Of a stretch of DNA of 64,000 nt, positions 37,908 through 47,229 are shown piece by piece. Each line of letters begins with the position of its first letter. Position 1 is the first letter of the stretch. The notes under the pieces are model-generated. The model was not told the DNA's origin. It made no database searches and worked only from the letters and a program-made list of their open reading frames with translations. The DNA comes from Colwellia psychrerythraea (GTDB taxonomy: Bacteria > Pseudomonadota > Gammaproteobacteria > Enterobacterales > Alteromonadaceae): contig NZ_JQED01000015.1 of assembly GCF_000764225.1 (NCBI RefSeq), positions 186,001 through 250,000 of the forward strand, given 5' to 3'. Both the position numbers and the translations under genes were made by a program.

Positions 37908-38021
37908 TGTTGACTCACCTTTAGTTTTATAGGAATTATTAGTACTAATCGTTTATTTTAGCTTTGCTAAGTTAATAAACCTAGTAAAATAACGACAAAG
38001 CCTTCGTTATCACTTTTAAAT

Positions 38022-38957
38022 ATGCCAATAACCCAAACACTTTCAAATCTTAAAGATGGAAAAACAACAAAAAAACATCAACCGTTTGAATGGCATATTA
38101 CTGTCACGAATAAAATGGCCACTGATGAAAGCTCTGCTAGTACAATTTCCATATTAGAGAAGTACAGCATGGATCAGGACATTCATCTTTCCAAGTCTGA
38201 ATTGAAACAGGCGATAAGCAAAGGTGCATTATGGTTGACTCCTGCGAAAAATAAAAAACAAACACAGCGACTACGTCGCGTTAAAAAAAAGTTACTTACC
38301 GGTGATGAACTTCACTTTTATTTTAATAGTGAAGTACTTTCCACCGCTGTACCGCAAGCAATACTAATTGAAGATTTAGTCGATTACAGTGTTTGGTATA
38401 AACCTTATGGTATGTTATCTCAGGGTTCTAAATGGAGCGACCATTGCACCATTGCACGCTTCGCGCAACAAAACTTACCTAATGAACGCCCTGCTTTTAT
38501 TGTCCATCGATTAGATAGAGCTGCGACTGGATTGATATTAATAGCACATAGTAAAAAAGCTGCGTGTGCATTATCTAACATGTTTGAGTTTCACCAACTT
38601 GAAAAACATTATCAAATAATAGTTCATGGTGATCACCGTAGAAGATCTCAACCAGATGTCATTGATAGTGACGTTGATGGTAAAAAAGCACGAAGTACTT
38701 TTAGTTGTTTGACCTATGATGAAATTTCAAAACGATCACTGATTAAAGTCAAAATAGACAGTGGAAGAAAACATCAAATTCGTATACATGCTGCAAGTAT
38801 TGGTATGCCAGTTGTTGGAGATAGGTTGTATGGCGTTGCTGATAAAGGTGAGCAATGTGATTTACAATTATGTGCGGTACGTTTACGCTTTGTCTGTCCA
38901 CTGACCCAAGAAGAACGGTTCTTTGAATTGCCAGAAACATTAAAGCCCCAGTTATGA
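38022..38957 (+). CDS. RluA-family pseudouridine synthase with S4-like N-terminal domain
   Basis: 311 residues. Residues about 45-105 resemble an S4 RNA-binding domain (SKSELKQAISKGALWL...TGDELHFYF). The catalytic loop is VHRLDRAATGLILIAHS, with the Asp in RLDR, and the C-terminal motif is SGRKHQIRIHAASIGMPVVGDRLYG. It isomerises a uridine in rRNA or tRNA; the site cannot be assigned from sequence. Divergent from the RraB-like gene. Confidence 0.85.
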   Translation: MPITQTLSNLKDGKTTKKHQPFEWHITVTNKMATDESSASTISILEKYSMDQDIHLSKSELKQAISKGALWLTPAKNKKQTQRLRRVKKKLLTGDELHFYFNSEVLSTAVPQAILIEDLVDYSVWYKPYGMLSQGSKWSDHCTIARFAQQNLPNERPAFIVHRLDRAATGLILIAHSKKAACALSNMFEFHQLEKHYQIIVHGDHRRRSQPDVIDSDVDGKKARSTFSCLTYDEISKRSLIKVKIDSGRKHQIRIHAASIGMPVVGDRLYGVADKGEQCDLQLCAVRLRFVCPLTQEERFFELPETLKPQL

Positions 38958-38969
38958 CTGAGGCTTTAA
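38940..38969 (+). terminator. Possible terminator overlapping the synthase stop codon
   Basis: TTAAAGCC and GGCTTTAA pair, extended inside by CAGT/ACTG. The stop codon of the 38022 gene lies in the loop side of the stem. The downstream T run is weak (AAATTTAT). It lies between convergent genes. Confidence 0.5.
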
Positions 38970-39017
38970 ATTTATAGCAGAGCTATATAGCTTAACTAAT
39001 TTACGATTACATTCTGA

Positions 39018-39938
39018 TTAAATACAGTAGTTAAAATCGCTATCTTCAAGTAATGACAAGCCATCACCTACTAAATCTTTTGTCTCTATCGCTTTTAACA
39101 ATTCAAAACCAACCTCACGCTGTTCTTTAGTAAGTGCGATATAAGGTAAGCGGAAATTGTTTGGCACAGCATCGGTCATTATCATAGCGGTGTTAATGGC
39201 GATAGGATTAGGCTCACAAAATAACCATTTCATTAATCCCTGCAGATTATCATTAAGCTTAGCCGATTCTTCTACATTATCTTTATCCATTAATTGACGC
39301 ATAAAACCAGGAATGATGTTAGAAGCAACAGAAATAACACCATGAGAGCCATGTACATGACGGCCAACATAACTTTCATCGTCATTGCCTGACCAACAAG
39401 CAATACCTTGTTTTTCATAATAGGCAATACGATCGTTGCCAGAACATTCCTTCACACCAATAAAGTTTTTATGAGTTGATAATGGCTCAATAATTTCAGG
39501 CGTTAAATCCTGCCCTGTTCTACCCGGCACGTTATAAATAAAAGCAGGACCAATATCAAGAACACGTTTAAAGTGTTCAGTAACACCCTTATTTGAAGTA
39601 CGGCCGTAATAAGGATTGATCTGTAGAGCAGCATCCATACCAATAGCAAAACCATTTTCAGTCGCTTTTATAGCTTCACGAGTGTTATTACTACCAGTAT
39701 TACCAACAATAATTAACTTATCACTAAAGTTATTTACACAATGAGCAATTAGCATTAAGTGCTCTTCCCAGCTAAGTAAATGTCCTTCACCAGTCGTGCC
39801 ACCAACAATTATGCCATCTACACCAGCAGAAATTTGTTGTTCTATCAAGAAATCATACGTTTTTAAACAAACCTCTCCTTTATCCGTATAAGGAGTTTTT
39901 ATTGCGGTCATTAAACTTGCTGCTTTTAATCGTTTCAT
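39018..39938 (-). CDS. dapA: Dihydrodipicolinate synthase, plant-type
   Basis: 306 residues, (beta/alpha)8 family. Schiff-base lysine K163 in GVKECSGN, Tyr135 in YNVPGRTGQD, and the GGTTGEG threonines (48-49) are all present, so the aldolase is expected to work: pyruvate plus aspartate semialdehyde to dihydrodipicolinate precursor in lysine and cell-wall synthesis. Several blocks match plant DHDPS rather than E. coli DapA, from memory: IKTPY, GHLLSWEEH, GNTGSNNTREAI, WSGNDDE, WLFCEPNPIAINTA, FRLPYIALT. The Trp and Asn of the plant lysine-inhibition site appear conserved (W57, N80). Stands alone. Confidence 0.85.
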   Translation of the reverse strand: MKRLKAASLMTAIKTPYTDKGEVCLKTYDFLIEQQISAGVDGIIVGGTTGEGHLLSWEEHLMLIAHCVNNFSDKLIIVGNTGSNNTREAIKATENGFAIGMDAALQINPYYGRTSNKGVTEHFKRVLDIGPAFIYNVPGRTGQDLTPEIIEPLSTHKNFIGVKECSGNDRIAYYEKQGIACWSGNDDESYVGRHVHGSHGVISVASNIIPGFMRQLMDKDNVEESAKLNDNLQGLMKWLFCEPNPIAINTAMIMTDAVPNNFRLPYIALTKEQREVGFELLKAIETKDLVGDGLSLLEDSDFNYCI

Positions 39939-40166
39939 TAACTATCTCTAATTCTTTTATTTAACTTCAATTAAGGGTATACCAAACCGCCTAATTTATT
40001 GCTCTACTTAGTGCGTTAGCAGCGAACTTTGAACAAGAAAAATGTAATAAATATAGTAATTCTATATTTTACTCATTATGTAATGTTATCAGTTTGTTAA
40101 TCAGCTCACTAAGTGCTCAATAATTGGCAACTATTGGTAAAAATCAGTAAATTCTTGCCAATCATT

Positions 40167-40556
40167 CTAGCAATGACCGGGGTTATCAACAACCCGTCTC
40201 ATGATATATTCATCATTCGTCAACCTATGCTTATAATGGAATATTTGGTGGTCTAGCGATAATACCTTATACGCTTGATAATTATCATCATTATTTAAGT
40301 CTGCGGCATAAAGTTCGTCCCCAATCAGTTCATTTTTAGTCAATGTAAAATGAATGTCTGCCACCAGACCCCAATCACCCAATTCGGTAATCTCTTCAAT
40401 AATATCTCCCTTTTCATCAAGTGTGATGAAGGTAAACTCAAAACTACCATCGCTACTAAGTTGAGCATATTCAACGGTTTCATTGCCATGTTCATCAACA
40501 TCATTTCGATACCAGCGGCCAAAAAGTAATGTTCTGGGATAATTCTTTTTACTCAC
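40167..40556 (-). CDS. Hypothetical protein, unknown
   Basis: 129 residues, acidic, soluble, no signal. It begins MSKKNYPRTLLFGRWYRNDVDEHG and has repeated strand-turn sequence (YAQLSSDGSFEFTFITLDEKGDI, DWGLVADIHFTL) suggestive of a small beta-barrel such as a lipocalin-like fold. No family recognised. Isolated, same strand as dapA, with a 228-base gap between them that shows nothing clear. Confidence 0.6.
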   Translation of the reverse strand: MSKKNYPRTLLFGRWYRNDVDEHGNETVEYAQLSSDGSFEFTFITLDEKGDIIEEITELGDWGLVADIHFTLTKNELIGDELYAADLNNDDNYQAYKVLSLDHQIFHYKHRLTNDEYIMRRVVDNPGHC

Positions 40557-40953
40557 TATGTCTTTTCCTATTATTTTGCGATGTGGAATTATAAGTTTAA
40601 GTTATTACTTAAGCGTCTAAAAACTGCAAACCTTATCAACAACAATATGGCTATGTTAATGAAAGAGTGGACCTGTAATAAGTTAATCTATTGTCATAAA
40701 AGTAACGCTGTATTATTTTGTAGTCAACTTAGCTTTAGGCGCTTATTAGCAAAGAAAAAGAACCGAATTAATAAGATGTTACATTTCTATGTTTCAATTC
40801 TTTTTATTGGTCCTAGCTAGCCAAGGGTCGTTATACCTTGCAAAATAAAATGTTCCAGGAGATTTTATCTTGACTGAGACAGAGAAAGTAGATGTAACTT
40901 TAGGTAAAAAGGTATAAATTTGTCAGCAATGAAACCATTTAGGAAAATGAACT
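40557..40953. other. 397-base gap before cinA
   Basis: A 79-codon frame at 40581-40820 lacks a ribosome binding site and a protein-like composition, so I do not call it. TTGACT (40870-40875) with TGTAAC 17 bases later (40893-40898) is a possible cinA promoter. The same bases form a 15-codon TTG frame behind AGGAG. Confidence 0.35.
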
Positions 40954-42264
40954 ATGTCAGCACCCAAAGTGCAGTTATTATTAACAGGGAATGAGTTGAT
41001 GACAGGCGATATTGTTGACAGTAACTCAGCAATGATGGCACAAACACTCAAAGACATTGGACTTGGGATTAAACGTAAGGTCACAGTAGCTGACGATTTA
41101 ACTTTGCTTGTTAGTGAAATAACTCACATGACAAATTCCAGTGATATATTAATTATCAATGGTGGTTTAGGACCAACTATCGATGATTTAACAGCACAAG
41201 CTTTAGCACTGGCCGTTGGAGTAGAATTAACCCAACACCCGCAAGCACTTTCTCATTTAAGCAATTGGTGTCAACAAAGAGGAGTTGAGTTAAACGACCC
41301 GAATTTGAAACAAGCAATATTACCGAAAGGCTGCCAAATAATAGCAAACAAAAACGGTAGTGCTGTTGGTTTTTCTCTTCGATACAACAACTGTGATATT
41401 TACTGCACGCCTGGTGTTCCCCATGAACTAAAGACAATGCTAAGAGAAGAGATAATACCAAGAATCTCTGAAGATTTACCTGCTAAATTAATCACTGACG
41501 TTACCCGCTTACAGGTTTTTGGTCTTGGCGAGTCAAGCTTGCAAAAGATAATTAATGAACAGTTTCCTCAATGGCCAAACGCTGTTGATTTAGGCTTTCG
41601 TGCTGGTATGCCGCTACTTGAAGTTAAGCTTACAACAGGTACTCAACAGGGCTTAGCATTGAAGAAAGAATGGCAAGAAAAACTAAGCTATGTTCTCGGA
41701 GATCATTTGATCGCTGAAATTAACGAAAGACCCAAATCCCTTGCTGAGCACCTGCTTAATCAATTGCATCAGCATAATTTAACAGTCACTACAGCAGAGT
41801 CTTGCACCGGCGGCCTGATCGCCAGTCAGTTAACCGAGATAAGCGGTTCATCTATGAATTTTGAAGCGGGCTTTGTCACCTACAGCAATGCAATGAAAAC
41901 AGCTATGCTTGATGTCCCTGCTCATCTCTTTGAGCAATATGGCGCGGTAAGTGAAGAGGTGGTCATTGCTATGGCAAAAGGCTCATTAATTAAATCTAAT
42001 GCCGATCTTAGTATCGCAGTATCAGGAATCGCCGGCCCTGATGGCGGAACGAATGAAAAACCGGTAGGCACGGTATGGTTTGCTTGGGGTAGCCTAAATG
42101 ACATAAAAACTCAGTGTTTATTGCTACCTTATAAGAGAGTAAAGTTTCAACAATTTGTCGCGGCCATTGGCTTGGACTTACTTCGCCGTTATCAACAAAA
42201 GGTTACAACGATCCCAAACTATATAACAGAACGATCTTTCGACCGTGCAGTGAAGTATCAATAA
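40954..42264 (+). CDS. cinA: CinA family nicotinamide-nucleotide amidohydrolase
   Basis: 436 residues, two domains. N-terminal MoCF-like domain (about 1-170) with LLLTGNELMTGDIVDSNS and NGGLGPTIDDLT; C-terminal PncC deamidase domain (about 250-420) with TTAESCTGGLIASQLTEISGS (in pieces) and AVSGIAGPDGGTNEKPVGTVWFA. It hydrolyses NMN to nicotinate mononucleotide in pyridine nucleotide recycling. Ribosome binding site AGGA 9 bases upstream. Monocistronic. Confidence 0.93.
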   Translation: MSAPKVQLLLTGNELMTGDIVDSNSAMMAQTLKDIGLGIKRKVTVADDLTLLVSEITHMTNSSDILIINGGLGPTIDDLTAQALALAVGVELTQHPQALSHLSNWCQQRGVELNDPNLKQAILPKGCQIIANKNGSAVGFSLRYNNCDIYCTPGVPHELKTMLREEIIPRISEDLPAKLITDVTRLQVFGLGESSLQKIINEQFPQWPNAVDLGFRAGMPLLEVKLTTGTQQGLALKKEWQEKLSYVLGDHLIAEINERPKSLAEHLLNQLHQHNLTVTTAESCTGGLIASQLTEISGSSMNFEAGFVTYSNAMKTAMLDVPAHLFEQYGAVSEEVVIAMAKGSLIKSNADLSIAVSGIAGPDGGTNEKPVGTVWFAWGSLNDIKTQCLLLPYKRVKFQQFVAAIGLDLLRRYQQKVTTIPNYITERSFDRAVKYQ

Positions 42265-42409
42265 GAATAGACAGAAAATTAACCAAATGATGAACTAGAA
42301 TAATGTATCAGCGGATTGTAGCCTGCTTTGTCATTGCTTAGTTTAGTAAAAATTTATATATTAAGACTAATAATAACTAGAAATTATAAATTAATTTCAG
42401 GAGCCAATT

Positions 42410-42736
42410 TTGATAGAGAGAAATTTTATAACCAGTGGTCGAAATACCGTTATTCACAAAGTAAAGAAATTCGATTTACTTATTATCAATGGTGAAAAAC
42501 CCGTTATCATTATTAGCCATCGCGGTATCGGCATTTATAAAGGGGAAATCCCCGCGAAACGCTCTATTGCTAAAAAGGCTTATCAAGATATTGTTGATAT
42601 TTCATCTGCTGAGTTATTTGGTGAAGAAAAAACACTTTTATTTGTTCAAGCCCTCGATGGTATTGAATATAAAATAGATTACTCAAAAGAGGATACAAGC
42701 AGCTTTATTAAAATTCATCAAAACCATTATATGTAA
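42410..42736 (+). CDS. Hypothetical protein with TTG start
   Basis: 108 residues. The TTG start at 42410 is set by CAGGAG 6 bases upstream. Short strand-rich protein (FDLLIINGEKPVIIISHRGIGIYKGEIP) with a terminal helix; no signal or membrane segment. Function not recognised. It precedes the DUF342 gene by 100 bases on the same strand, so they may be co-transcribed. Confidence 0.6.
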   Translation: MIERNFITSGRNTVIHKVKKFDLLIINGEKPVIIISHRGIGIYKGEIPAKRSIAKKAYQDIVDISSAELFGEEKTLLFVQALDGIEYKIDYSKEDTSSFIKIHQNHYM

Positions 42737-42784
42737 CAAAGTCCGTATATTACATACCTGTATTAACTCTATAAAAGAACAGCA

Positions 42785-42824
42785 CCTAACCGTTATTTGG
42801 CTCAGCAGTATATAACGGTGTAGG
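42785..42824 (+). promoter_or_regulatory. Hairpin overlapping the fapA ribosome binding site
   Basis: CCTA-ACCGTTAT (42785-42796) pairs with ATAACGGTGTAGG (42812-42824), a 12-pair stem with a single-base bulge. Its 3' arm takes the first Gs of GGGGAG, the ribosome binding site of the gene starting at 42837. A leader of this shape could lower translation when folded. Confidence 0.45.
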
Positions 42825-42836
42825 GGAGCCAGCGCA

Positions 42837-44525
42837 ATGACCAAAGCCAGTTTAATCTGTAATAAAAAAAATAATATAGATTTAGTTTTAGAGCCTATCA
42901 AGGGTGGTGACACCATATCTACCTTGAGCATTAAAGAGCTAATTGAGGCATCAGAATATACAAGTCTTCGTATTAGCAACAGTAATATAAAAAATGCTGT
43001 TGCTGAATTAACCGATGTTTTAAAACCTCTACAGGACAAGAAAATCGGCAGAACAATTCGCTATCAAGTGCTTGAACGTATTGATGCGAAAATCAGTATC
43101 ACAATAGAATCTGATGAAATGGGAGCTACTGCTGAGATTACTAGCGCTCAAGGCGGTAAACACCTGTCTGCCAAAGCAATCCTAAATGCAGCCCAAGAAG
43201 CTGGTGTCAAAAAAGGCTTTAGTAAAGAGCATTTAATTCAACTTGCGCAACTTGCCGCTAAACAAGTACCTAATAGCCAAGTTGAAATGCAAATTGCATC
43301 AGGGAAAATTGCAGTTAATGGCAAAGATGCATTAATAAAGCCCTTAGTAGAAAGTGCACAAGCTAGGATACTGAAGCCTAAAAAACGAGAAGACGGTAGC
43401 GTCGACATGAGAGATTTAGGCGATATCATCTGTGTCAACGTAGGAGATCCTATTGCACAAAAGGTCCCCTTAACTCAAGGGAAACAAGGTTATACGGTGA
43501 CAGCAACCCTACTCCCCCCTGAACCAGGCAATGATGTTGAACTCGTCGCCGGCGAAGGAACGAATATAAGTACCAAAAACACAAACATACTTGTGTCTGA
43601 AAAAGTTGGTTTACCTAAACTCATTAATAATGGTATGGAAGTTGATGAAGTTTATAAAATCAAAAATGTTACCGTTGCCACAGGGAATATCAACTTCACT
43701 GGCAGTGTCATTGTGGATGGCGATGTTACTGAAGGTATGAGAGTGACCGCTTCAGGTGATATAACCGTTGGTGGTTTTGTTGAGTCAGCAACTCTAGAAG
43801 CAGGTGGTGATATCACTATTTCTGGTGGTCTTATCGGCCGAAAACATGATATTGAAAAAAAACATATTACCAATGTAACAATGAGTGTAAATATTAGCGC
43901 AAAGGGCAATATTTATGCAAAATATGGCCAATATGCTCAAATTACCTGTCATCAAGATGTCCATATTGAAAATCAATTGCTGCACAGCAGTTTAGATATA
44001 AGTGGCCGACTATGGATAGGAAAAAGTGAACACGCGAATGGCAAACTGATTGGAGGCTACACTAAAGCAGGCACCTCAGTACACGCAGGAATAATTGGTG
44101 CAACAGCGGGTAGTAATACTATCATTAACTTTGAGCATAAAATGCTTTCATTTAAGCACGAGATTCAGCAATTAGAAGAACGCCTAAATGTCATGTCTGA
44201 GAAAAACAATGAATTGAAAGCAGCGATCAATAAATTAAAAAAATTGCCTAAAGAGAAAGCAAAACCTGAATTATTAGCCAAAATTGTACCTACCTATCAA
44301 TTTCATGCAAATCAAATGGGTGAATTACTCAATGAAAAGCTAGCACTTGAAGAAAACCTACAAGAATACATGACGAGTATTTACATTGAGGCAACCGAGA
44401 AGCTTTACCATGGTGTAGAGTTAATTGTTGGCGACTATAATGATAGATCGCGTCGTGAATATGGTCCAAGTAAAATGTTCTACCGAGATAGAAAAATACT
44501 CATTGATCCAATAGTGAATACATAA
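42837..44525 (+). CDS. FapA family protein (DUF342)
   Basis: 562 residues. The N-terminal part matches the flagellar-assembly-protein-A domain; the centre is a right-handed beta-helix-like series (GNINFTGSVIVDGDVTEGMRVTASGDI, then GGFVESATLEAGGDITISGG, in pieces), typical of DUF342, with a late coiled coil (about 435-510). Cytoplasmic. Relatives are linked to flagellar or polar assembly, but no flagellar genes are in the window. Ribosome binding site GGGGAG is 8 bases upstream. yggN overlaps its last base. Confidence 0.85.
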   Translation: MTKASLICNKKNNIDLVLEPIKGGDTISTLSIKELIEASEYTSLRISNSNIKNAVAELTDVLKPLQDKKIGRTIRYQVLERIDAKISITIESDEMGATAEITSAQGGKHLSAKAILNAAQEAGVKKGFSKEHLIQLAQLAAKQVPNSQVEMQIASGKIAVNGKDALIKPLVESAQARILKPKKREDGSVDMRDLGDIICVNVGDPIAQKVPLTQGKQGYTVTATLLPPEPGNDVELVAGEGTNISTKNTNILVSEKVGLPKLINNGMEVDEVYKIKNVTVATGNINFTGSVIVDGDVTEGMRVTASGDITVGGFVESATLEAGGDITISGGLIGRKHDIEKKHITNVTMSVNISAKGNIYAKYGQYAQITCHQDVHIENQLLHSSLDISGRLWIGKSEHANGKLIGGYTKAGTSVHAGIIGATAGSNTIINFEHKMLSFKHEIQQLEERLNVMSEKNNELKAAINKLKKLPKEKAKPELLAKIVPTYQFHANQMGELLNEKLALEENLQEYMTSIYIEATEKLYHGVELIVGDYNDRSRREYGPSKMFYRDRKILIDPIVNT

Positions 44526-45331
44526 TGACTACAGCTAAAAAGCCTCTACTTAAATCAGGTTTATTTATTCTAGCACTTACGCCATTGTGCCAGCAGGCAT
44601 ACGCTCAACAATGTTCTATTAACCTTAATTATGGGGTCATTATTGACCCTAAACACATCCGGATTGTCGAAAAATCGAAAACTCAAGTTCAAATAAATAA
44701 TGCCGAGCAACTTTTTATTCGTGGCAGAGAAATTCAATTATCTAACGAGCAGCGACAATTACTGAGCAGCTTTAGTACCGGTATTCGCCAGCAAGTACCT
44801 GAAATTGTATCCATTGCTATCGAAGGCGTAGACATTGGATTGAAAGCAGTTAATGAAGTCGTTGCTGGCTTAACAGGTGAAAACAGTGCTTCACAACAAA
44901 AAGTACAAGCTAAATTTGAAGAGCTTAAATGGCGCATACGGGCACGTTTTAATCAAAGTGCTAATAATTATTACATCGCGCCACAAGACTTGAATAACTT
45001 AGATGAAATATTTACCGGGGAATTTGAACAAGAAATTGAAGCAATGATTTCAACATCTATCGGTTCAATATTAGAAGCAGTTGGCCAATCAATTTTAGCC
45101 AATGAGAATAACAGTGAATATGGCGGCGAAACCCGTATAACCACCTTTGATGAAAGACTAACAACACTTAGCAAAGATTTAGAGTCAGAAGTGGCAGAAA
45201 GAGCAAAAGCCTTAGATAAGAAAGCAGCACTTTTTTGTCAACAGTTAACCTATTTAGATGAACTAGAAACGCAACTTCACCAGTCTATACCAGCACTCAA
45301 AAATTATAACCTGATAGAATCTTCAAACTAA
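44525..45331 (+). CDS. yggN: YggN family periplasmic protein (DUF2884)
   Basis: 268 residues. Signal peptide with cleavage after AYA (QQAYA-QQCS). The mature protein begins CSINLNYGVIIDPKHIRI and continues with long helices, the YggN pattern. Two further cysteines near the C-terminus. Periplasmic, function unknown. It overlaps the preceding DUF342 stop by one base (TAATG), so translation is coupled. Confidence 0.83.
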   Translation: MTTAKKPLLKSGLFILALTPLCQQAYAQQCSINLNYGVIIDPKHIRIVEKSKTQVQINNAEQLFIRGREIQLSNEQRQLLSSFSTGIRQQVPEIVSIAIEGVDIGLKAVNEVVAGLTGENSASQQKVQAKFEELKWRIRARFNQSANNYYIAPQDLNNLDEIFTGEFEQEIEAMISTSIGSILEAVGQSILANENNSEYGGETRITTFDERLTTLSKDLESEVAERAKALDKKAALFCQQLTYLDELETQLHQSIPALKNYNLIESSN

Positions 45332-45410
45332 GCCCTTTACTATATTAACCTCTCCATAGCTTCAGTTAACCTAGTTACTTCTTAAAAGACATATTTTAAG
45401 CCAGCAATTA

Positions 45411-45446
45411 AAAACCCCAAAAACTGCGCAAAGCATTTGGGGTTTT
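45411..45446. terminator. Bidirectional terminator between yggN and the ETF dehydrogenase gene
   Basis: AAAACCCCAAA pairs with TTTGGGGTTTT around a 14-base loop, with T runs on both strands. Confidence 0.85.
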
Positions 45447-45475
45447 AAAAGTAATATCAAATTAAATAACTTACC

Positions 45476-47137
45476 TTACATATTCGGGTAGTTTGGCCCA
45501 CCCGTTCCCTCAGGCGTTACCCAAGTAATGTTTTGGCTTGGATCTTTGATATCACACGTTTTACAATGAATACAGTTTTGAGAATTAATGACAAACTTGT
45601 CACCTTCTTCCGTTTTTTCAACCTCATACACACCAGCAGGGCAGTACAGCTGTGCCGGCTCATTGTATTTAGATAAGTTAACCTTAATTGGAATATCTGC
45701 ATCTTTTAGTTTTAAATGACACGGTTGTTCTTCTTCATGGTTAGTATTTGATAAAAACACAGAAGAAAGTTTATCAAAACTTAATTTGTTATCAGGCTTA
45801 GCATAATTAATCACTGGCATGTCTGCTGCCAGCTTTAATTGCTCATGATCTACGCTATCATCTTTAAAGTTAAACGGTAATTTACCACCAAAAAAGTTTT
45901 GGTCTAACGTATTATAAACACCCCCTAACATGGTACCAAACTTATGCATAGCTGGGCCAAAATTACGGGTATTGAATAACTCTTCGTATAACCAAGAGTC
46001 TTTATATAATTGTGTAAATTGTGTTAAGTCTTGCTTACCTTCCTCTGCGATGGCGTCATTTATAATTAAAGCTTGAGCAATGGCTTCAGAGGCAATCATG
46101 CCTGACTTCATTGCAGTGTGATTACCCTTAATTTTCGCAAAGTTAATGGTACCAGCATCACAACCTACCAATAAAGCACCTGGCATAGTCATTTTGGGTA
46201 ACGAATTAAAGCCACCTTTTGCCATAGCTCGAGCACCATAGGAAACACGTTTGCCACCTTCTAGGTACTGGCTGATCTTAGGGTGATGTTTGTAGCGCTG
46301 AAACTCATCGAAAGGACTTAAATGCGGATTGCTATAATTTAAATCGATAATTAGACCAACGAAAACTTGATTGTTTTCTGCATGGTATAGGTAACCACCA
46401 CCATTCGTTTTTTTATCTAATGGCCAACCTGCGGTATGAACAACTAGGCCTGGCTGATGTTTTGCAGGGTCAATATCCCAAATTTCTTTAAAACCTAAAC
46501 CATAATGTTGGGGAGAGCTTTGCTCATCAAGGTTGAATTTTTCGATTAATTCTTTGCCTAAATGACCTCGACAGCCCTCAGCAAAAACCGTGTATTTAGC
46601 ACGAAGTTCCATACCCGGCATAAATGAATCTTTTTCATTACCCTCAGCATCTAAGCCCATATCGCCTGTAATAACACCACCGACACTGCCATCGTCATTA
46701 TAGATAATACTTTGCGCTGGAAATCCAGGAAAAATTTCAACTCCTAATTGTTCTGCTTGTTCAGCTAACCAACGACAAATATTACCCATGCTTACAATAT
46801 AATTATCTTCATTGTGCATCGTTTTAGGCACAGCAAAATTAGGTAATTTGATACCTGAATTTTCATTATTCAATAGATAAATATCATCGCCTGTTACTTT
46901 AGTCGTTAATGGCGCATTTCGCTCTTGCCAATCAGGAAATAACTCATTTAAAGATCTTGGTTCAAACACAGCACCAGAAAGAATATGGGCTCCTACTTCT
47001 GATCCTTTCTCAACAACACAAACCATTAATTCTTGCTGTTTTTCTTGAGCTAGTTGCATCAACCTACAAGCCGTTGATAAACCTGCAGGGCCGGCGCCAA
47101 CAATAACTACGTCAAACTCCATTGATTCGCGTTCCAT
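45476..47137 (-). CDS. etfD: Electron transfer flavoprotein-ubiquinone oxidoreductase
   Basis: 553 residues from ATG 47137, where GGAG lies 5 bases upstream; the open frame to 47215 adds a non-homologous leader. FAD motif VVIVGAGPAGLSTA is at the start; GFNSLPKMTMPGALLVGCDAG in the middle; the C-terminal 4Fe-4S binding cysteines are in CPAGVYE and CIHCKTCDIKDPSQ, and the end is GGPNYPNM. It passes electrons from ETF to ubiquinone at the inner membrane, serving fatty acid and amino acid oxidation. Divergent from etfBA across shared operators. Confidence 0.95.
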   Translation of the reverse strand: MERESMEFDVVIVGAGPAGLSTACRLMQLAQEKQQELMVCVVEKGSEVGAHILSGAVFEPRSLNELFPDWQERNAPLTTKVTGDDIYLLNNENSGIKLPNFAVPKTMHNEDNYIVSMGNICRWLAEQAEQLGVEIFPGFPAQSIIYNDDGSVGGVITGDMGLDAEGNEKDSFMPGMELRAKYTVFAEGCRGHLGKELIEKFNLDEQSSPQHYGLGFKEIWDIDPAKHQPGLVVHTAGWPLDKKTNGGGYLYHAENNQVFVGLIIDLNYSNPHLSPFDEFQRYKHHPKISQYLEGGKRVSYGARAMAKGGFNSLPKMTMPGALLVGCDAGTINFAKIKGNHTAMKSGMIASEAIAQALIINDAIAEEGKQDLTQFTQLYKDSWLYEELFNTRNFGPAMHKFGTMLGGVYNTLDQNFFGGKLPFNFKDDSVDHEQLKLAADMPVINYAKPDNKLSFDKLSSVFLSNTNHEEEQPCHLKLKDADIPIKVNLSKYNEPAQLYCPAGVYEVEKTEEGDKFVINSQNCIHCKTCDIKDPSQNITWVTPEGTGGPNYPNM

Positions 47138-47188
47138 AAGATCTCCCAGTATTATTATATATATAGATTTAAAAAATCGTAGTAAGTT

Positions 47189-47223
47189 TAAAACATGCGT
47201 TTGATATTCAAACAAGTGTTTGA
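47189..47223. promoter_or_regulatory. Tandem PsrA-like operators between etfD and etfBA
   Basis: TAAAACATGCGTTTGA (47189-47204) and TCAAACAAGTGTTTGA (47208-47223) each contain an AAAC-N4-GTTTG core, the second a perfect palindrome. This is the reported PsrA form (CAAAC, 2-4 bases, GTTTG). Centres are 19 bases apart. PsrA represses fatty-acid oxidation genes in several gammaproteobacteria, so the location is fitting. Confidence 0.55.
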
Positions 47224-47229
47224 TAGTAT

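Noticed and set aside
40581..40820. 79-codon frame before cinA
   Set aside because: No ribosome binding site, odd composition for a protein (scattered Cys, Lys and Asn, no domain), and it lies in a likely promoter region.
40870..40917. 15-codon TTG frame behind AGGAG before cinA
   Set aside because: Very short, and the same bases fit a -35/-10 promoter; coding cannot be argued from this sequence alone.
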